Positions 1-8,235 of a DNA stretch of 64,000 nucleotides are shown one piece after another; the stretch's first letter is position 1, and every line of letters starts with the position of its first letter. The stretch comes from Zeaxanthinibacter sp. PT1 (GTDB lineage Bacteria; Bacteroidota; Bacteroidia; Flavobacteriales; Flavobacteriaceae), in contig NZ_JAQPCN010000001.1 of NCBI RefSeq assembly GCF_028464225.1, forward strand, positions 496,001-560,000. Direction: 5' to 3'. Under the pieces are notes generated by a model. That model worked only from the letters and a program-made list of their open reading frames with translations, had not been told where the DNA came from and did no database searches. Made by a program: the position numbers and the translations under genes.

Positions 1-2
1 TG

Positions 3-596
3 AAGTTGCAGGGGGATATCAATGGCGTTATAAACGCACTGACCCACCTGAATATTCTCGCGCCAAGCCAGGAGCGCCGGGATACCCTGGCCTATGTATA
101 TGCCAACAACAATCAGCATATGCAAGCTCTGAATACTATCGGGATAGAGACCGATGAGAATGATTCAGACCTAGCCGTGCAAGTCAAAGCGATTTCACTT
201 AAGGCTCTGAACCAACCCAAGCGTGCACTGGAGCAATACAGGATACTATACCAACGAGAAGCAGATCCCTACCTGGCTTACGAGATTGCTGACCTGAGGA
301 TACAGACCGGAGGGGATGGTGAGGCACTGGAATACATTACTTATGGTATTGCGAATGCAACTGATGATATGATGTATGCTTTTTACGAACGTCAGCAGCC
401 CTACCAGGTACCTCTGAAAGCAGCATTCCTTCATTTAAAAGGACTGGTACAGTATAACATGAATAAGAATAACATTGACAAGGCCATTGCCCTTATGGAC
501 GAAGCTTTGGCTATTGATCCTAACTTTAACCTGGCAAGCCTGAGCAAGCAGGCCTTACTGTCCAGGAAAGAAAAAGCAGAGAATCCCGAGGAGTAA
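3..596 (+). CDS. TPR-repeat protein, 3' part only
   Basis: The reading frame is open to the left edge of the window, so this is the C-terminal part of a longer protein and the true start lies outside. About 197 residues are visible. They are helical and rich in Ala, Leu and Tyr, with spacing typical of tetratricopeptide repeats; the last repeat (IDKAIALMDEALAIDPNF, near the end) is the clearest. Earlier segments such as NQPKRALEQYRILY also fit. The protein ends in a charged tail (SRKEKAENPEE). TPR proteins are usually protein-protein scaffolds, and no specific partner can be named. It faces the next gene convergently with a 9-bp gap. Confidence 0.75.
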   Translation, partial: KLQGDINGVINALTHLNILAPSQERRDTLAYVYANNNQHMQALNTIGIETDENDSDLAVQVKAISLKALNQPKRALEQYRILYQREADPYLAYEIADLRIQTGGDGEALEYITYGIANATDDMMYAFYERQQPYQVPLKAAFLHLKGLVQYNMNKNNIDKAIALMDEALAIDPNFNLASLSKQALLSRKEKAENPEE

Positions 597-605
597 TTAA
601 TCGGT

Positions 606-1103
606 TCAGGGTTTGCGCAACTTCTCGGTCAGCAGACTGTCCTTTTCTTTTTTCAGCAGGATGAGTTTATCCACGACTTCATTCGGAACCGCAATAGAGA
701 GGACGTAATGTGCAATTTTCCATTGCCCGTCCTCTTGCCTCAACACGCCTGAGCCACGGCATAATTTCATTTGGGTATCCAGCAATTCGTCAAACCAGGC
801 GATTTTTCCATCCGGTCCGAGGTAAATATTTCGCTCGAGGGAAGTGAAATTCCACGCTTTACCCCTGTCAAAATAGGGCTTTGAGAATTCCTTAAAGGCC
901 TGATTCCCCCAGAGCTCTGTCGCATCGGTCCCGATGAAGACCGCATCATCGGTCATCAGATCAAAATATCCTTCAAAATCAGCATCGGATGCAGCCTGGT
1001 GCCATCGGTCCAATATTTTCCCAATAGCATCTTCAGGATTCATTTGACCAAAGGCCTGCCCACAGGCGAAGATCAAGGCGAGTATTATGACATTTCTATT
1101 CAT
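606..1103 (-). CDS. Secreted SnoaL/NTF2-like protein
   Basis: The 165-aa product starts with a signal peptide (MNRNVIILALIFACGQAFGQ), so it is probably periplasmic. The mature part looks like a cone-shaped NTF2-like/SnoaL-3 domain: an N-terminal helix with W-H-Q-A-A-S-D-A-D, then DAVFIGTDATELWGNQAF, then strands with GSGVLRQEDGQWKIAHYVLS, the hallmark end of this fold in Bacteroidota. Members bind small molecules or act as isomerases or hydrolases, but the sequence gives no substrate. The start overlaps the end of the upstream lipoprotein gene by 8 bp on the same strand, which suggests co-transcription and translational coupling. Confidence 0.75.
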   Translation of the reverse strand: MNRNVIILALIFACGQAFGQMNPEDAIGKILDRWHQAASDADFEGYFDLMTDDAVFIGTDATELWGNQAFKEFSKPYFDRGKAWNFTSLERNIYLGPDGKIAWFDELLDTQMKLCRGSGVLRQEDGQWKIAHYVLSIAVPNEVVDKLILLKKEKDSLLTEKLRKP

Positions 1104-1590
1104 CTAGGAGTAATTCGCTTTCTAAATTATTGTTTAAGATCACATCAAATTGTTCACGCATGGCGTTATAAGAATTAAGCATATCCCTGGTAGGCTTTAC
1201 TAGGTCTTGCCGGTAGATCAGGGCTGCTTTCACCTTCAGGATATAGGTCTTAAGTACTTTTTGCCTGCTTTTAATTTTTGGGGTATCAAATTGTATGGGA
1301 TAGGTAGAAGTTTCAAGGGCTTTTTGCTTTTCAATAAGCTCGTCAACGGTCAAAACCAGGTCTTCCCTGTTCTCGGTCTGGTACACCCTCTTGAAAGCCG
1401 ACTCCATTTCCTGGAACTCCGGCCAAGTTTGTAAAATAACTTCCACCTCCCGGTTTACCGTGTTTATACGGGGCAGGGAATCAGTGGGAAAAGAAGTGAG
1501 TTCCTCTCTGTGAGGGAGTGTGGTTTCTTCCCCTTCTTTACAACTTAAGAGCGAGAGAAGACACAAGCAGATCAGTAATATCTTTGGCAT
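1096..1590 (-). CDS. Small predicted lipoprotein of unknown function
   Basis: The chosen ATG at 1590 gives MPKILLICLCLLSLLSCKEG, a lipoprotein signal with lipobox LLSC. The longer frame would start at a TTG five codons upstream and is less likely. The mature ~145 residues are mostly helical and charged (LVLTVDELIEKQKALE, later KVKAALIYRQDLVKPTRD). No family is recognised. It is first of a two-gene minus-strand unit with the SnoaL-like protein and is divergent from tdh. The role is unknown; attachment to the outer or inner membrane is inferred from the lipobox only. Confidence 0.65.
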   Translation of the reverse strand: MPKILLICLCLLSLLSCKEGEETTLPHREELTSFPTDSLPRINTVNREVEVILQTWPEFQEMESAFKRVYQTENREDLVLTVDELIEKQKALETSTYPIQFDTPKIKSRQKVLKTYILKVKAALIYRQDLVKPTRDMLNSYNAMREQFDVILNNNLESELLLDE

Positions 1591-1619
1591 GGAACGAAGG
1601 TACAAATTTTAATAAAGGC

Positions 1620-1627
1620 TATCTTTG
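1620..1627 (+). promoter_or_regulatory. Candidate -7 box for tdh
   Basis: TATCTTTG matches the Bacteroidota -7 consensus TAnnTTTG and lies 21 bp before the tdh ATG. No TTG lies at the usual spacing upstream, so only half of the promoter is supported. Confidence 0.35.
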
Positions 1628-1648
1628 GGCTCTATTAATAATTACAAT

Positions 1649-2587
1649 ATGCATAAATCTATACTCATCTTAGGTGCCTGCGGACAAATTGGCACAGAAC
1701 TCACCCTGGCTCTTCGTGAGCGATATGGCAACGAACAAGTGATTGCCAGTGACATACGTGAAGGCAGTGGACAATTGATGGATTCCGGACCGTTTGAAAT
1801 GCTGGATGCCACCAACTATGGAGCTCTTGAAGATATAGTTATGCATTACGAAATTGACGAGGTTTACCTGATGGCCGCGATGCTTAGTGCTACGGCGGAA
1901 AAATTTCCGATGAGAGCCTGGAACCTGAATATGAACTCGTTATTTAACGTGCTTAACCTAGCCAAGGATAAAAAGATCAGTAAGGTTTTCTGGCCTTCCA
2001 GTATTGCCGTTTTTGGCCCCAACACCCCTAAAGAGAACACCCCTCAACACACCATCATGGAACCAAGCACCGTATATGGTGTCAGTAAGCAATCCGGGGA
2101 GCGCTGGTGTGATTATTACCATAAGAAATTCGGCGTAGATGTTAGAAGCGTCAGGTATCCGGGGCTCATCAGCTGGAAAACTGCTCCGGGTGGGGGTACA
2201 ACCGATTTTGCCGTAGATATTTACATGCAGGCCATAAAGGATGGTACCTATACCTGTTTTGTGTCCGAAGACACCCGTCTTCCAATGATGTATATGGACG
2301 ACGCTATCCGTGCGACGCTGGCTATCATGGATACGCAACCGGAAAATATCAAAGTGAGATCGTCCTATAACCTGGCAGCCATGAGTTTCAGCCCTGCTGA
2401 CATGGCGGACAGCATCCAAAAGCATATCCCCGACTTTACTATTGATTACGAACCGGATTTCAGGCAGGCCATAGCGGACTCCTGGCCGAGCAGTATTGAT
2501 GACAGTAACGCACAGGAAGACTGGGGCTGGTCTCCGGAATTTGACCTGGAGAAGACCACCCGGGAAATGCTTTCCAACCTGAAATAG
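1649..2587 (+). CDS. tdh: L-threonine 3-dehydrogenase, SDR/epimerase type
   Basis: This 312-aa protein belongs to the extended short-chain dehydrogenase type of threonine dehydrogenase found in Bacteroidota. It oxidises L-threonine with NAD+ to 2-amino-3-ketobutyrate, the first step to glycine and acetyl-CoA. The N-terminus has the NAD-binding GxxGxxG (G9, G12, G15) followed by ASDIRE. The catalytic pair is Y143 and K147 in YGVSK, preceded by WPSSIAVFGP. The ATG at 1649 starts directly before the Rossmann strand; the longer frame begins at an unlikely TTG eight codons upstream. It is a single gene, divergent from the lipoprotein unit and convergent with the VOC gene. The short C-terminal helical part, with DWGWSPEFDL, is typical of the family. 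Confidence 0.93.
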   Translation: MHKSILILGACGQIGTELTLALRERYGNEQVIASDIREGSGQLMDSGPFEMLDATNYGALEDIVMHYEIDEVYLMAAMLSATAEKFPMRAWNLNMNSLFNVLNLAKDKKISKVFWPSSIAVFGPNTPKENTPQHTIMEPSTVYGVSKQSGERWCDYYHKKFGVDVRSVRYPGLISWKTAPGGGTTDFAVDIYMQAIKDGTYTCFVSEDTRLPMMYMDDAIRATLAIMDTQPENIKVRSSYNLAAMSFSPADMADSIQKHIPDFTIDYEPDFRQAIADSWPSSIDDSNAQEDWGWSPEFDLEKTTREMLSNLK

Positions 2588-2589
2588 AC

Positions 2590-3009
2590 TTACTGGGCGA
2601 AGATATCAGCAAAATTTTTGAAGCACTTAAACTCCACCATGTACCCGTTAGGGTCCGCGATGAAGAAAGATCGGTGTTCTCCTTTTTTATTTGTTAGGAA
2701 AGTTGTTTCTGAGCTGATCTCTTCTTCGCTTAATTCCAGTTTCCTGTAAAGGGAGTTCCAGGTGGATAAATCCACTACTACCCCAATATGGAATGCCGGC
2801 AGAACAGAATCTTCGAATTTGTAGGACTTATATGAGAAATTATAGTCTCCGCACTTTGTAAAGGTAATCTGGTTCCCAAAGAGGTCTATATCTAACCAGG
2901 TAGTAGTATTGCGACCCTGCCGGGCCCCAAGGGTTTGAACATAGAAATCCCTAGTCTTACTGATGCTGTGACAGGGAAGTGAAAGGTGGAAAGGAAAGTT
3001 TTTCATCAC
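2590..3009 (-). CDS. VOC (glyoxalase/dioxygenase fold) family protein
   Basis: The 139-aa protein has the βαβββ layout of the vicinal-oxygen-chelate fold. The opening HLSLPCHSISKTRDFYVQTLG is a typical first module, and the end IADPNGYMVEFKCF carries the usual C-terminal metal-ligand glutamate. Such proteins bind a metal and act on small thiol adducts, aromatics or antibiotics; the substrate is not evident. The frame starts with two adjacent Met codons, so the start may be 3 bp shorter. It ends 2 bp after tdh stops on the other strand and lies 89 bp downstream of the polyamine operon, so it may be read through from it. Confidence 0.8.
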   Translation of the reverse strand: MMKNFPFHLSLPCHSISKTRDFYVQTLGARQGRNTTTWLDIDLFGNQITFTKCGDYNFSYKSYKFEDSVLPAFHIGVVVDLSTWNSLYRKLELSEEEISSETTFLTNKKGEHRSFFIADPNGYMVEFKCFKNFADIFAQ

Positions 3010-3098
3010 TGCTCGTTTTAAATTATCCTTCCCGGGAAGAGCAGAACCGGAAACTCTAAATGGAGATCCGGTGTACTGCTTTATTCTCCTGGAATATA

Positions 3099-3407
3099 TT
3101 ATGTGTCGTCCGAATCCTCGTCCTGGACTTCAAAGTCAGGGATCGCTTCCGGATCGTCTTCATCGTAATCCTCGTAATCGTCCTCGTCATAATTGGCCAT
3201 GGTGATCTCTAGCTTCTGACTGATTTTTACCAGGTACTTGGTGTCTTCGGTCAGGACTTCTACAGCTTGTATCCGTTCACCCTGGGCATTCTTAAAAGTT
3301 ATGATATTGCGGTCGTCATATCCATCCGGATATCGCTCTACCAGTAGTTTTAATACCTCCGGGGTAAGTTTCTTAAAATCTACAATTACTCTTTTTAAAT
3401 TATCCAT
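3099..3407 (-). CDS. Small acidic protein at the end of the polyamine operon
   Basis: The 102-aa product has a basic, folded-looking first two thirds (MDNLKRVIVDFKKLTPEVLK, then ERYPDGYDDRN, then VEVLTEDTKYLVKISQKLE). It ends in an extremely acidic tail from about residue 71 with runs such as NYDEDDYEDYDEDDPEA. I do not recognise a named family. The start is 2 bp after the stop of the deoxyhypusine-synthase-like gene on the same strand, so it is almost certainly co-transcribed. A polyanionic tail next to polyamine genes might bind cations or nucleic-acid-binding proteins, but that is speculation. Confidence 0.7.
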   Translation of the reverse strand: MDNLKRVIVDFKKLTPEVLKLLVERYPDGYDDRNIITFKNAQGERIQAVEVLTEDTKYLVKISQKLEITMANYDEDDYEDYDEDDPEAIPDFEVQDEDSDDT

Positions 3408-3409
3408 AA

Positions 3410-4387
3410 TTACATATCTAAAAGATAAGCAAAAATTAAGGGCGCTACAATAGTTGCATCGCTCTCGATTATAAATTTCGGGGTGTCAAGATCCAGTTTT
3501 CCCCAAGTAATCTTTTCGTTGGGCACAGCACCGGAATAGGAGCCATAACTGGTTGTACTATCACTGATCTGGCAGAAATAGCTCCAGAATGGAGTGTCTG
3601 TACGCTCCATATCCTGGTAAAGCATAGGTACCACACAAATAGGGAAATCACCTGCAATTCCTCCGCCAATCTGGAAGAATCCAATTCCATTTTCAGAATT
3701 ATCCGTGTACCAGTCGGCCAGGAAGGTCATATACTCAATCCCGGACTTAACGGTACTTGCTTTCAGCTCACCTTTTAAAACGTAAGAAGCAAAGATATTA
3801 CCCATGGTGCTGTCTTCCCATCCCGGGCAAATGATAGGCAGGTTCTTTTTGGCTGCCGCATACATCCAGGAATCCTTAACATCTATTTCGTAATGTTCTT
3901 CCAGTACACCAGACAGCAGTAGTTTGTACATATACTCATGTGGAAAATAACGCTCCCCTGCTGCTTCAGCATCTTTCCAGATCTTAACGATATGTTCCTG
4001 TATTCTCCGGAAGGCTTCTTCTTCTGGAATACAGGTATCGGTAACCCGGTTAAGTCCTTTTTCCAGCAATTCCCACTCGTCCTGTGGTGTCAGGTCCCGG
4101 TAATTGGGCACTCGCTTGTAATGTGAGTGAGCCACGAGGTTCATAATGTCTTCCTCCAGGTTGGCCCCCGTACAGGATATGATTTGCACTTTATCTTTCC
4201 GGATGATCTCTCCAAAGATCTTCCCGATCTCTGCAGTACTCATAGCCCCTGCAAGGGACACGAGCATTTTTGCCCCCTTATCCAGCTGCTCTTCGTACGC
4301 TTTGGCAGCATCTACTACAGAGGCTGCATTGAAATGCAGGTAGTAGCGCTCCATAAATCGAGTGATCTCGCCTTTATTCTTCGTCAT
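3410..4387 (-). CDS. Deoxyhypusine synthase-like protein (possible homospermidine synthase)
   Basis: The 325-aa protein belongs to the deoxyhypusine synthase fold family. In eukaryotes and archaea these enzymes use NAD to move the aminobutyl group of spermidine onto eIF5A/aIF5A. Bacteria have no such target, and bacterial members have been linked to homospermidine-type polyamine synthesis. Visible motifs are VSLAGAMSTAEIG near the N-terminus, FFQIGGGIAGDFP in the NAD-binding part, and WGKL near the C-terminus, where K297 matches the catalytic lysine that forms the enamine/imine intermediate. The gene overlaps agmatinase by 14 bp and follows arginine decarboxylase, so its substrate is plausibly the putrescine they make. 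The family is certain; the reaction is inferred. Confidence 0.85.
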   Translation of the reverse strand: MTKNKGEITRFMERYYLHFNAASVVDAAKAYEEQLDKGAKMLVSLAGAMSTAEIGKIFGEIIRKDKVQIISCTGANLEEDIMNLVAHSHYKRVPNYRDLTPQDEWELLEKGLNRVTDTCIPEEEAFRRIQEHIVKIWKDAEAAGERYFPHEYMYKLLLSGVLEEHYEIDVKDSWMYAAAKKNLPIICPGWEDSTMGNIFASYVLKGELKASTVKSGIEYMTFLADWYTDNSENGIGFFQIGGGIAGDFPICVVPMLYQDMERTDTPFWSYFCQISDSTTSYGSYSGAVPNEKITWGKLDLDTPKFIIESDATIVAPLIFAYLLDM

Positions 4388-5318
4388 TATCGGTGAACTT
4401 TTTTATTGTATTTCCGGAACCGCTCCCGGCAATATACGTGTTGTCATAATCATCCTCAACAGCCTCTTCTTCAAATTTATAGCTCAACATTTTATAATAG
4501 AGCTTGGCAGCGAGGAAGTCGGAGGACTTCTCCTGTGGGTTAGGACATAATTCCACGATGTCAAAACCAACTACATTCTTTTCTTCAAAAACCCTTTTCA
4601 GGAAATCCAGGGTCTCATAATAGAGAAGGCCACCCGGCTCTGGCGTACCGGTAGACGGCATAATGGACGGGTCCAGTGCATCGAGGTCAAAGGTGATGAA
4701 AACCTGGTCTGTCATTAATTCGATGACCTTATCCATCCAATATTCATCGCTTACCATCTCGTGGGCAAAAAAGGTTTTTTCCTTATCCATGATGGTAGTC
4801 TCGATGCTATCCATACTACGGATTCCCACCTGTACCAGGTTAGTCGTCTGGCTAGCCTCGTATACAGCGCAAGCGTGGTTGTACGGGGTTCCCTCGTAGG
4901 ATTCCCGTAAGTCTGCATGTGCGTCTATATGCAGGACTGTAAGATCGTCAAAGCATTCATTGAATGCTCTTATACTTCCTATAGAAACTGAGTGCTCACC
5001 ACCAAAAAGGGTGACGAATTTATTGCGCTTAATATAGTCCTTGGTGGTTGAGTAAACCGCCTTAACCATAGCTTCCGGGCTGGTATCTTCATCGATAGCA
5101 GGAGCGAGATAAATACCTTGCTTGTAAACCTCGGTATCGGTTTCTATATCGTATAGCTCCATGTTTTCTGAAGCATCCAGGAAGGCATCCGGCCCCTTGT
5201 CTGCTCCTTTGCCCCAGGTACTGGTACCATCATAGGGTATAGGTATTAATACTACTTTGGCTTTCTCCAGTTGTGCGAATTCTTCCGGGATCCCGGCGTA
5301 ATTCCGAGTTGTTTTCAT
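4374..5318 (-). CDS. speB: Agmatinase (ureohydrolase)
   Basis: The 314-aa enzyme hydrolyses agmatine to putrescine and urea with a binuclear manganese centre. All the metal ligands of the arginase/agmatinase family can be placed: H109 in GGEHS, D132, H134 and D136 in HIDAHAD, and D211 and D213 in FDLDALDPS. The substrate-loop motif PSTGTPEPGG follows. The start MKTTRNYAGIPEEF fits flavobacterial agmatinases. It begins inside the 3' end of the arginine decarboxylase frame (89-bp overlap) and runs 14 bp into the next gene, so translation of all three is probably coupled. The C-terminal tail after residue 290 (EEEAVEDDYDNTYIAG) is acidic and probably flexible. Confidence 0.93.
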   Translation of the reverse strand: MKTTRNYAGIPEEFAQLEKAKVVLIPIPYDGTSTWGKGADKGPDAFLDASENMELYDIETDTEVYKQGIYLAPAIDEDTSPEAMVKAVYSTTKDYIKRNKFVTLFGGEHSVSIGSIRAFNECFDDLTVLHIDAHADLRESYEGTPYNHACAVYEASQTTNLVQVGIRSMDSIETTIMDKEKTFFAHEMVSDEYWMDKVIELMTDQVFITFDLDALDPSIMPSTGTPEPGGLLYYETLDFLKRVFEEKNVVGFDIVELCPNPQEKSSDFLAAKLYYKMLSYKFEEEAVEDDYDNTYIAGSGSGNTIKKFTDNDEE

Positions 5319-6705
5319 AACCTAAAATTTGAAGCAGTTCTTCTGCCTTCTGTTGTTCACTAAATACACTTGTTACTAAATTCCCGTCCTTGTCCCGGTC
5401 TATTAGGATATGCTTGGGATGAGGGATCAGGCAATGCTGCAATCCACCAAAACCACCAATAGATTCCTGGTAGGCCCCGGTATTAAAAAACCCGATATAC
5501 AAGGGTTTGTCTCGCCTGTACTTGGGTAGGTAAATAGCATTCATATCCTGCAGACTGTTGTAATAATCGTCACTGTCGCAGGTAAGGCCACCGAGTAAAA
5601 CACGTTCGTATTCATCATGCCAACGGTTGATAGGCAAGAGGATAAAACGTTTATTGATGGCCCAGGAATCCGGAAGGGTAGTGATGAAAGATGAGTCGAT
5701 CATATTCCACTTCTCCCGGTCATTCTGTTGTTTCTGGTAGAGCACCTGGTAGATAGCGCCACCGCTTTCTCCAACGGTGTAACTACCAAATTCTGTAAAT
5801 ATATTAGGCACTTCCACGTCTGCCTCCTTACATGTGATATTGATCTGGTTAACAATTTCATCAATCATATAGGCGTAGTCGTACTCAAAAGAAAGTGAAT
5901 TCTTGGTAGGAAATCCTCCACCGATATTCAGGCTATCCAGGGAAGGACATATCTTTTTAAGACGCACATAGACCCTGAGGCATTTATGCAATTCGTTCCA
6001 GTAATAGGCGGTATCCTTAATCCCAGTATTAATAAAGAAATGAAGCATTTTCAGGGTAGCCTGGGAATGTTCCTTGATCTGTCTCTCGTAGAAGGGGACA
6101 ATGTCCTTATATCCTATACCCAACCTGGAGGTATAGAACTCAAATTTCGGTTCTTCTTCAGAGGCGATACGAATACCTACTTTGTAATCTCCTTCAATCA
6201 CGTCTGAAAGCAGATCGATCTCCTCGTAATTATCGATGATCGGGATACAGTTGCGATGCCCGCCGTTAATAAGTTTACCGATATTTTCAACGTACTGCGA
6301 CCTCTTGAAACCGTTGCAAATAACATAGGTATCATCCTTGATCCTGCCTTCAGCTTTCAGATTCTGTACAATATTGAGATCAAAGGCAGAAGAGGTCTCT
6401 ATATGGATATCATTCTTCAATGCCTCGTTCAGCACATACTGGAAGTGAGAACTTTTGGTACAGTAGGCGTAGTAGTATTTGCCCTTGTAATCGTGCTTTT
6501 CTATGGCTTTGGCAAACCAGCCCTTGGCATTCTGTATATTCGTGGATATTTTGGGCAGGTATGTAAATTTAAGCGGACTCTGATATTTCTCAATCAGTTT
6601 CTTTAATGGAATATCGTGGAATAACAGGTTATCCTCTTCCAGGCGGAACTCCTCCTGTGGAAAATAATAGGTCTGATCTATCAGATCGCTGTATTTGACG
6701 TTCAT
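5230..6705 (-). CDS. speA: Biosynthetic arginine decarboxylase (PLP fold III)
   Basis: This 491-aa enzyme decarboxylates L-arginine to agmatine, the first step of the putrescine route completed by the next gene. It has the alanine-racemase-like barrel with the PLP lysine K84 in YYYAYCTKSSHF, then the phosphate-binding and C-terminal β-domain regions (LNIGGGFPTKNS, later TCDSDDYYN, which holds the substrate-facing Cys-Asp). It is shorter than the ~630-aa Escherichia coli SpeA, as is usual in Bacteroidota. The recognisable protein ends near LLQILGY; about 30 further codons run out of frame through the start of speB before a stop. That tail is probably not conserved. It is first in its operon. 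Confidence 0.92.
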   Translation of the reverse strand: MNVKYSDLIDQTYYFPQEEFRLEEDNLLFHDIPLKKLIEKYQSPLKFTYLPKISTNIQNAKGWFAKAIEKHDYKGKYYYAYCTKSSHFQYVLNEALKNDIHIETSSAFDLNIVQNLKAEGRIKDDTYVICNGFKRSQYVENIGKLINGGHRNCIPIIDNYEEIDLLSDVIEGDYKVGIRIASEEEPKFEFYTSRLGIGYKDIVPFYERQIKEHSQATLKMLHFFINTGIKDTAYYWNELHKCLRVYVRLKKICPSLDSLNIGGGFPTKNSLSFEYDYAYMIDEIVNQINITCKEADVEVPNIFTEFGSYTVGESGGAIYQVLYQKQQNDREKWNMIDSSFITTLPDSWAINKRFILLPINRWHDEYERVLLGGLTCDSDDYYNSLQDMNAIYLPKYRRDKPLYIGFFNTGAYQESIGGFGGLQHCLIPHPKHILIDRDKDGNLVTSVFSEQQKAEELLQILGYENNSELRRDPGRIRTTGESQSSINTYTL

Positions 6706-7033
6706 AGTATTTTTTATTTCCTTTCACCTCCATCTTCATTTCCCACCGGAAACCCGGGAAGCATTAATTATTATATTAAATGATTGGTCAAAGACCAAAC
6801 TTTCTATGTGCTCATTAATTTTAATGTTGCCCTGATCCATTAAAGTTTAGTACTACTTAATTCACTGTAGTACACACATTTCCCTAAATTAGGAAAAAAC
6901 CGAGGGATTCCCGTTTTCGGGGCGTAAATGAAATCAAAAAAAATGGAAAAAAGCTTAAATTGAAAAAAATTTAACCGCCGCTTTATAAAGGAATTATCCC
7001 GTAGTCATATAAATCCGCTCAGAACCAAAGATC
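6706..7033. promoter_or_regulatory. AT-rich divergent promoter region
   Basis: This 328-bp gap separates speA (leftward) and the DUF4488-like gene (rightward), and no gene was found in it. It holds a perfect inverted repeat TTGGTC-AAA-GACCAA at 6784-6798, about 80 bp upstream of the speA start, which could be an operator. There is also an A/T-rich stretch with several A-runs near 6930-6970. No complete TTG/TAnnTTTG promoter could be assigned with confidence. Confidence 0.4.
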
Positions 7034-7792
7034 ATGAAACAGAACAAGACCAAAAATACCGGTAAAAAAAATATTTGCCAGGGCATTTCCAGGATTATAG
7101 TCCTTCTTTTCTTGTCAGTGCTTTCCGTTCCTGCCCTGGCACAGCTAACACCCGGGGTATATTTCTCCAAACAGGGTCATGCCGGGGACAGTATAATCCA
7201 TGAACTAAAAATAGCAGATGGATATATGGTTCATAGTGTTTATGAACTGGAGCCGGCTAAATTCATTAAAACCCTTGGCGGCCCTTATACGATAGAAAAT
7301 GAGGTTATAGAGTGGGACCTGGACTTTAATTCTAACCATCCTAATGATGGAATTGAAAACCGAGTTATTCCATTCCGTTTGAGAAATGGAAAACTGAATT
7401 TTGAAGGAGAGCTGCCATTGTCTTTCCATCGGGTCAAAACAAAAGAACAGTCCCTTGACGGGACCTGGCTTTTCGCCACCAGGGGTCCGGATACAGGTCA
7501 GGAACGAAGGGGGGAGTCTAACCCCAGGAAGACGCTTAAAATCTTGAAGGATGGTCACTTCCAGTGGATCGCTTTCAATAGCCGTACATTTGAATTCTTT
7601 GGAACCGGCGGGGGGACCTACCGGGCAAAAGATGGGAAGTACATGGAGCTGATTCGCTATTTTTCAAGGGATCCTGATCGCGTTGGTGCACGGCTCGATT
7701 TCACTTTTGAAATTAAAGGTACTGACTGGCACCACACCGGAAAAAATAGCCGGGGGGAACCGCTTTACGAAATATGGGCAAAAAGGAAGTGA
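7034..7792 (+). CDS. Secreted DUF4488-like protein
   Basis: The 252-aa product has a positively charged start and a hydrophobic signal (IIVLLFLSVLSVPALAQ), so it is exported. The mature part looks like two lipocalin-like β-barrels in a row. The second carries LDGTWLFATRGPDTG, KILKDGHFQWIAF, GTGGGTYRAKDGKYMELI and a closing WHHTGKNSRGEPLYEIW, the signature of DUF4488-type membrane or secreted proteins in Bacteroidota. No enzymatic residues are known for the family. It stands alone, convergent with moaC with a 3-bp gap. Confidence 0.75.
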   Translation: MKQNKTKNTGKKNICQGISRIIVLLFLSVLSVPALAQLTPGVYFSKQGHAGDSIIHELKIADGYMVHSVYELEPAKFIKTLGGPYTIENEVIEWDLDFNSNHPNDGIENRVIPFRLRNGKLNFEGELPLSFHRVKTKEQSLDGTWLFATRGPDTGQERRGESNPRKTLKILKDGHFQWIAFNSRTFEFFGTGGGTYRAKDGKYMELIRYFSRDPDRVGARLDFTFEIKGTDWHHTGKNSRGEPLYEIWAKRK

Positions 7793-7795
7793 GGT

Positions 7796-8227
7796 TTAAT
7801 CCCTACGGTTAATATCTGATTTTCCACCGGTTTTCTCCAGGAGACGGATGTTCAGTATTTCTACCTCCTTATCGATAGGTTTAAGCATATCGTACATGTT
7901 GAGGGCAACGACACTTGCCCCGTGCATGGCCTCTACCTCTACCCCGGTCTTATAATGCGTTTTTACAGTGATCAGCACTTTTATCTCCAGGCCAGTAATC
8001 TCATAGTCGATCCGGGTATGCTCTATGGGCAGAGGGTGACAGTCCGGCAATAACAAAGCGGTATTCTTCACTCCGAGGAACCCGGCAGCACGACTCATAG
8101 CGAAGACATCACCTTTAGGCACCTTGCCGTTCTCAATTGCCGCTATAGTGTCCTGGGAACCTACTTTCACTACGGCTTGCGCCAGTGCAGTTCTCAGGGT
8201 TACGGCCTTAGCTGTTATATCTACCAT
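7796..8227 (-). CDS. moaC: Cyclic pyranopterin monophosphate synthase (molybdenum cofactor)
   Basis: MoaC turns the MoaA product into cyclic pyranopterin monophosphate, the first stable intermediate of molybdopterin. The 143-aa sequence begins MVDITAKAVTLRTALAQ, lacking the short N-terminal extension of enterobacterial MoaC but matching flavobacterial ones. Active-site regions are visible: KGDVFAMSRAAGF, LLPDCHPLPIEHT and VEAMHGASVVALNMYDMLK followed by PIDK. It is 8 bp downstream of moaE on the same strand. The other moa genes (moaA, moaD, moeA) are not in the window. Confidence 0.93.
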   Translation of the reverse strand: MVDITAKAVTLRTALAQAVVKVGSQDTIAAIENGKVPKGDVFAMSRAAGFLGVKNTALLLPDCHPLPIEHTRIDYEITGLEIKVLITVKTHYKTGVEVEAMHGASVVALNMYDMLKPIDKEVEILNIRLLEKTGGKSDINRRD

Positions 8228-8235
8228 GATCTATA

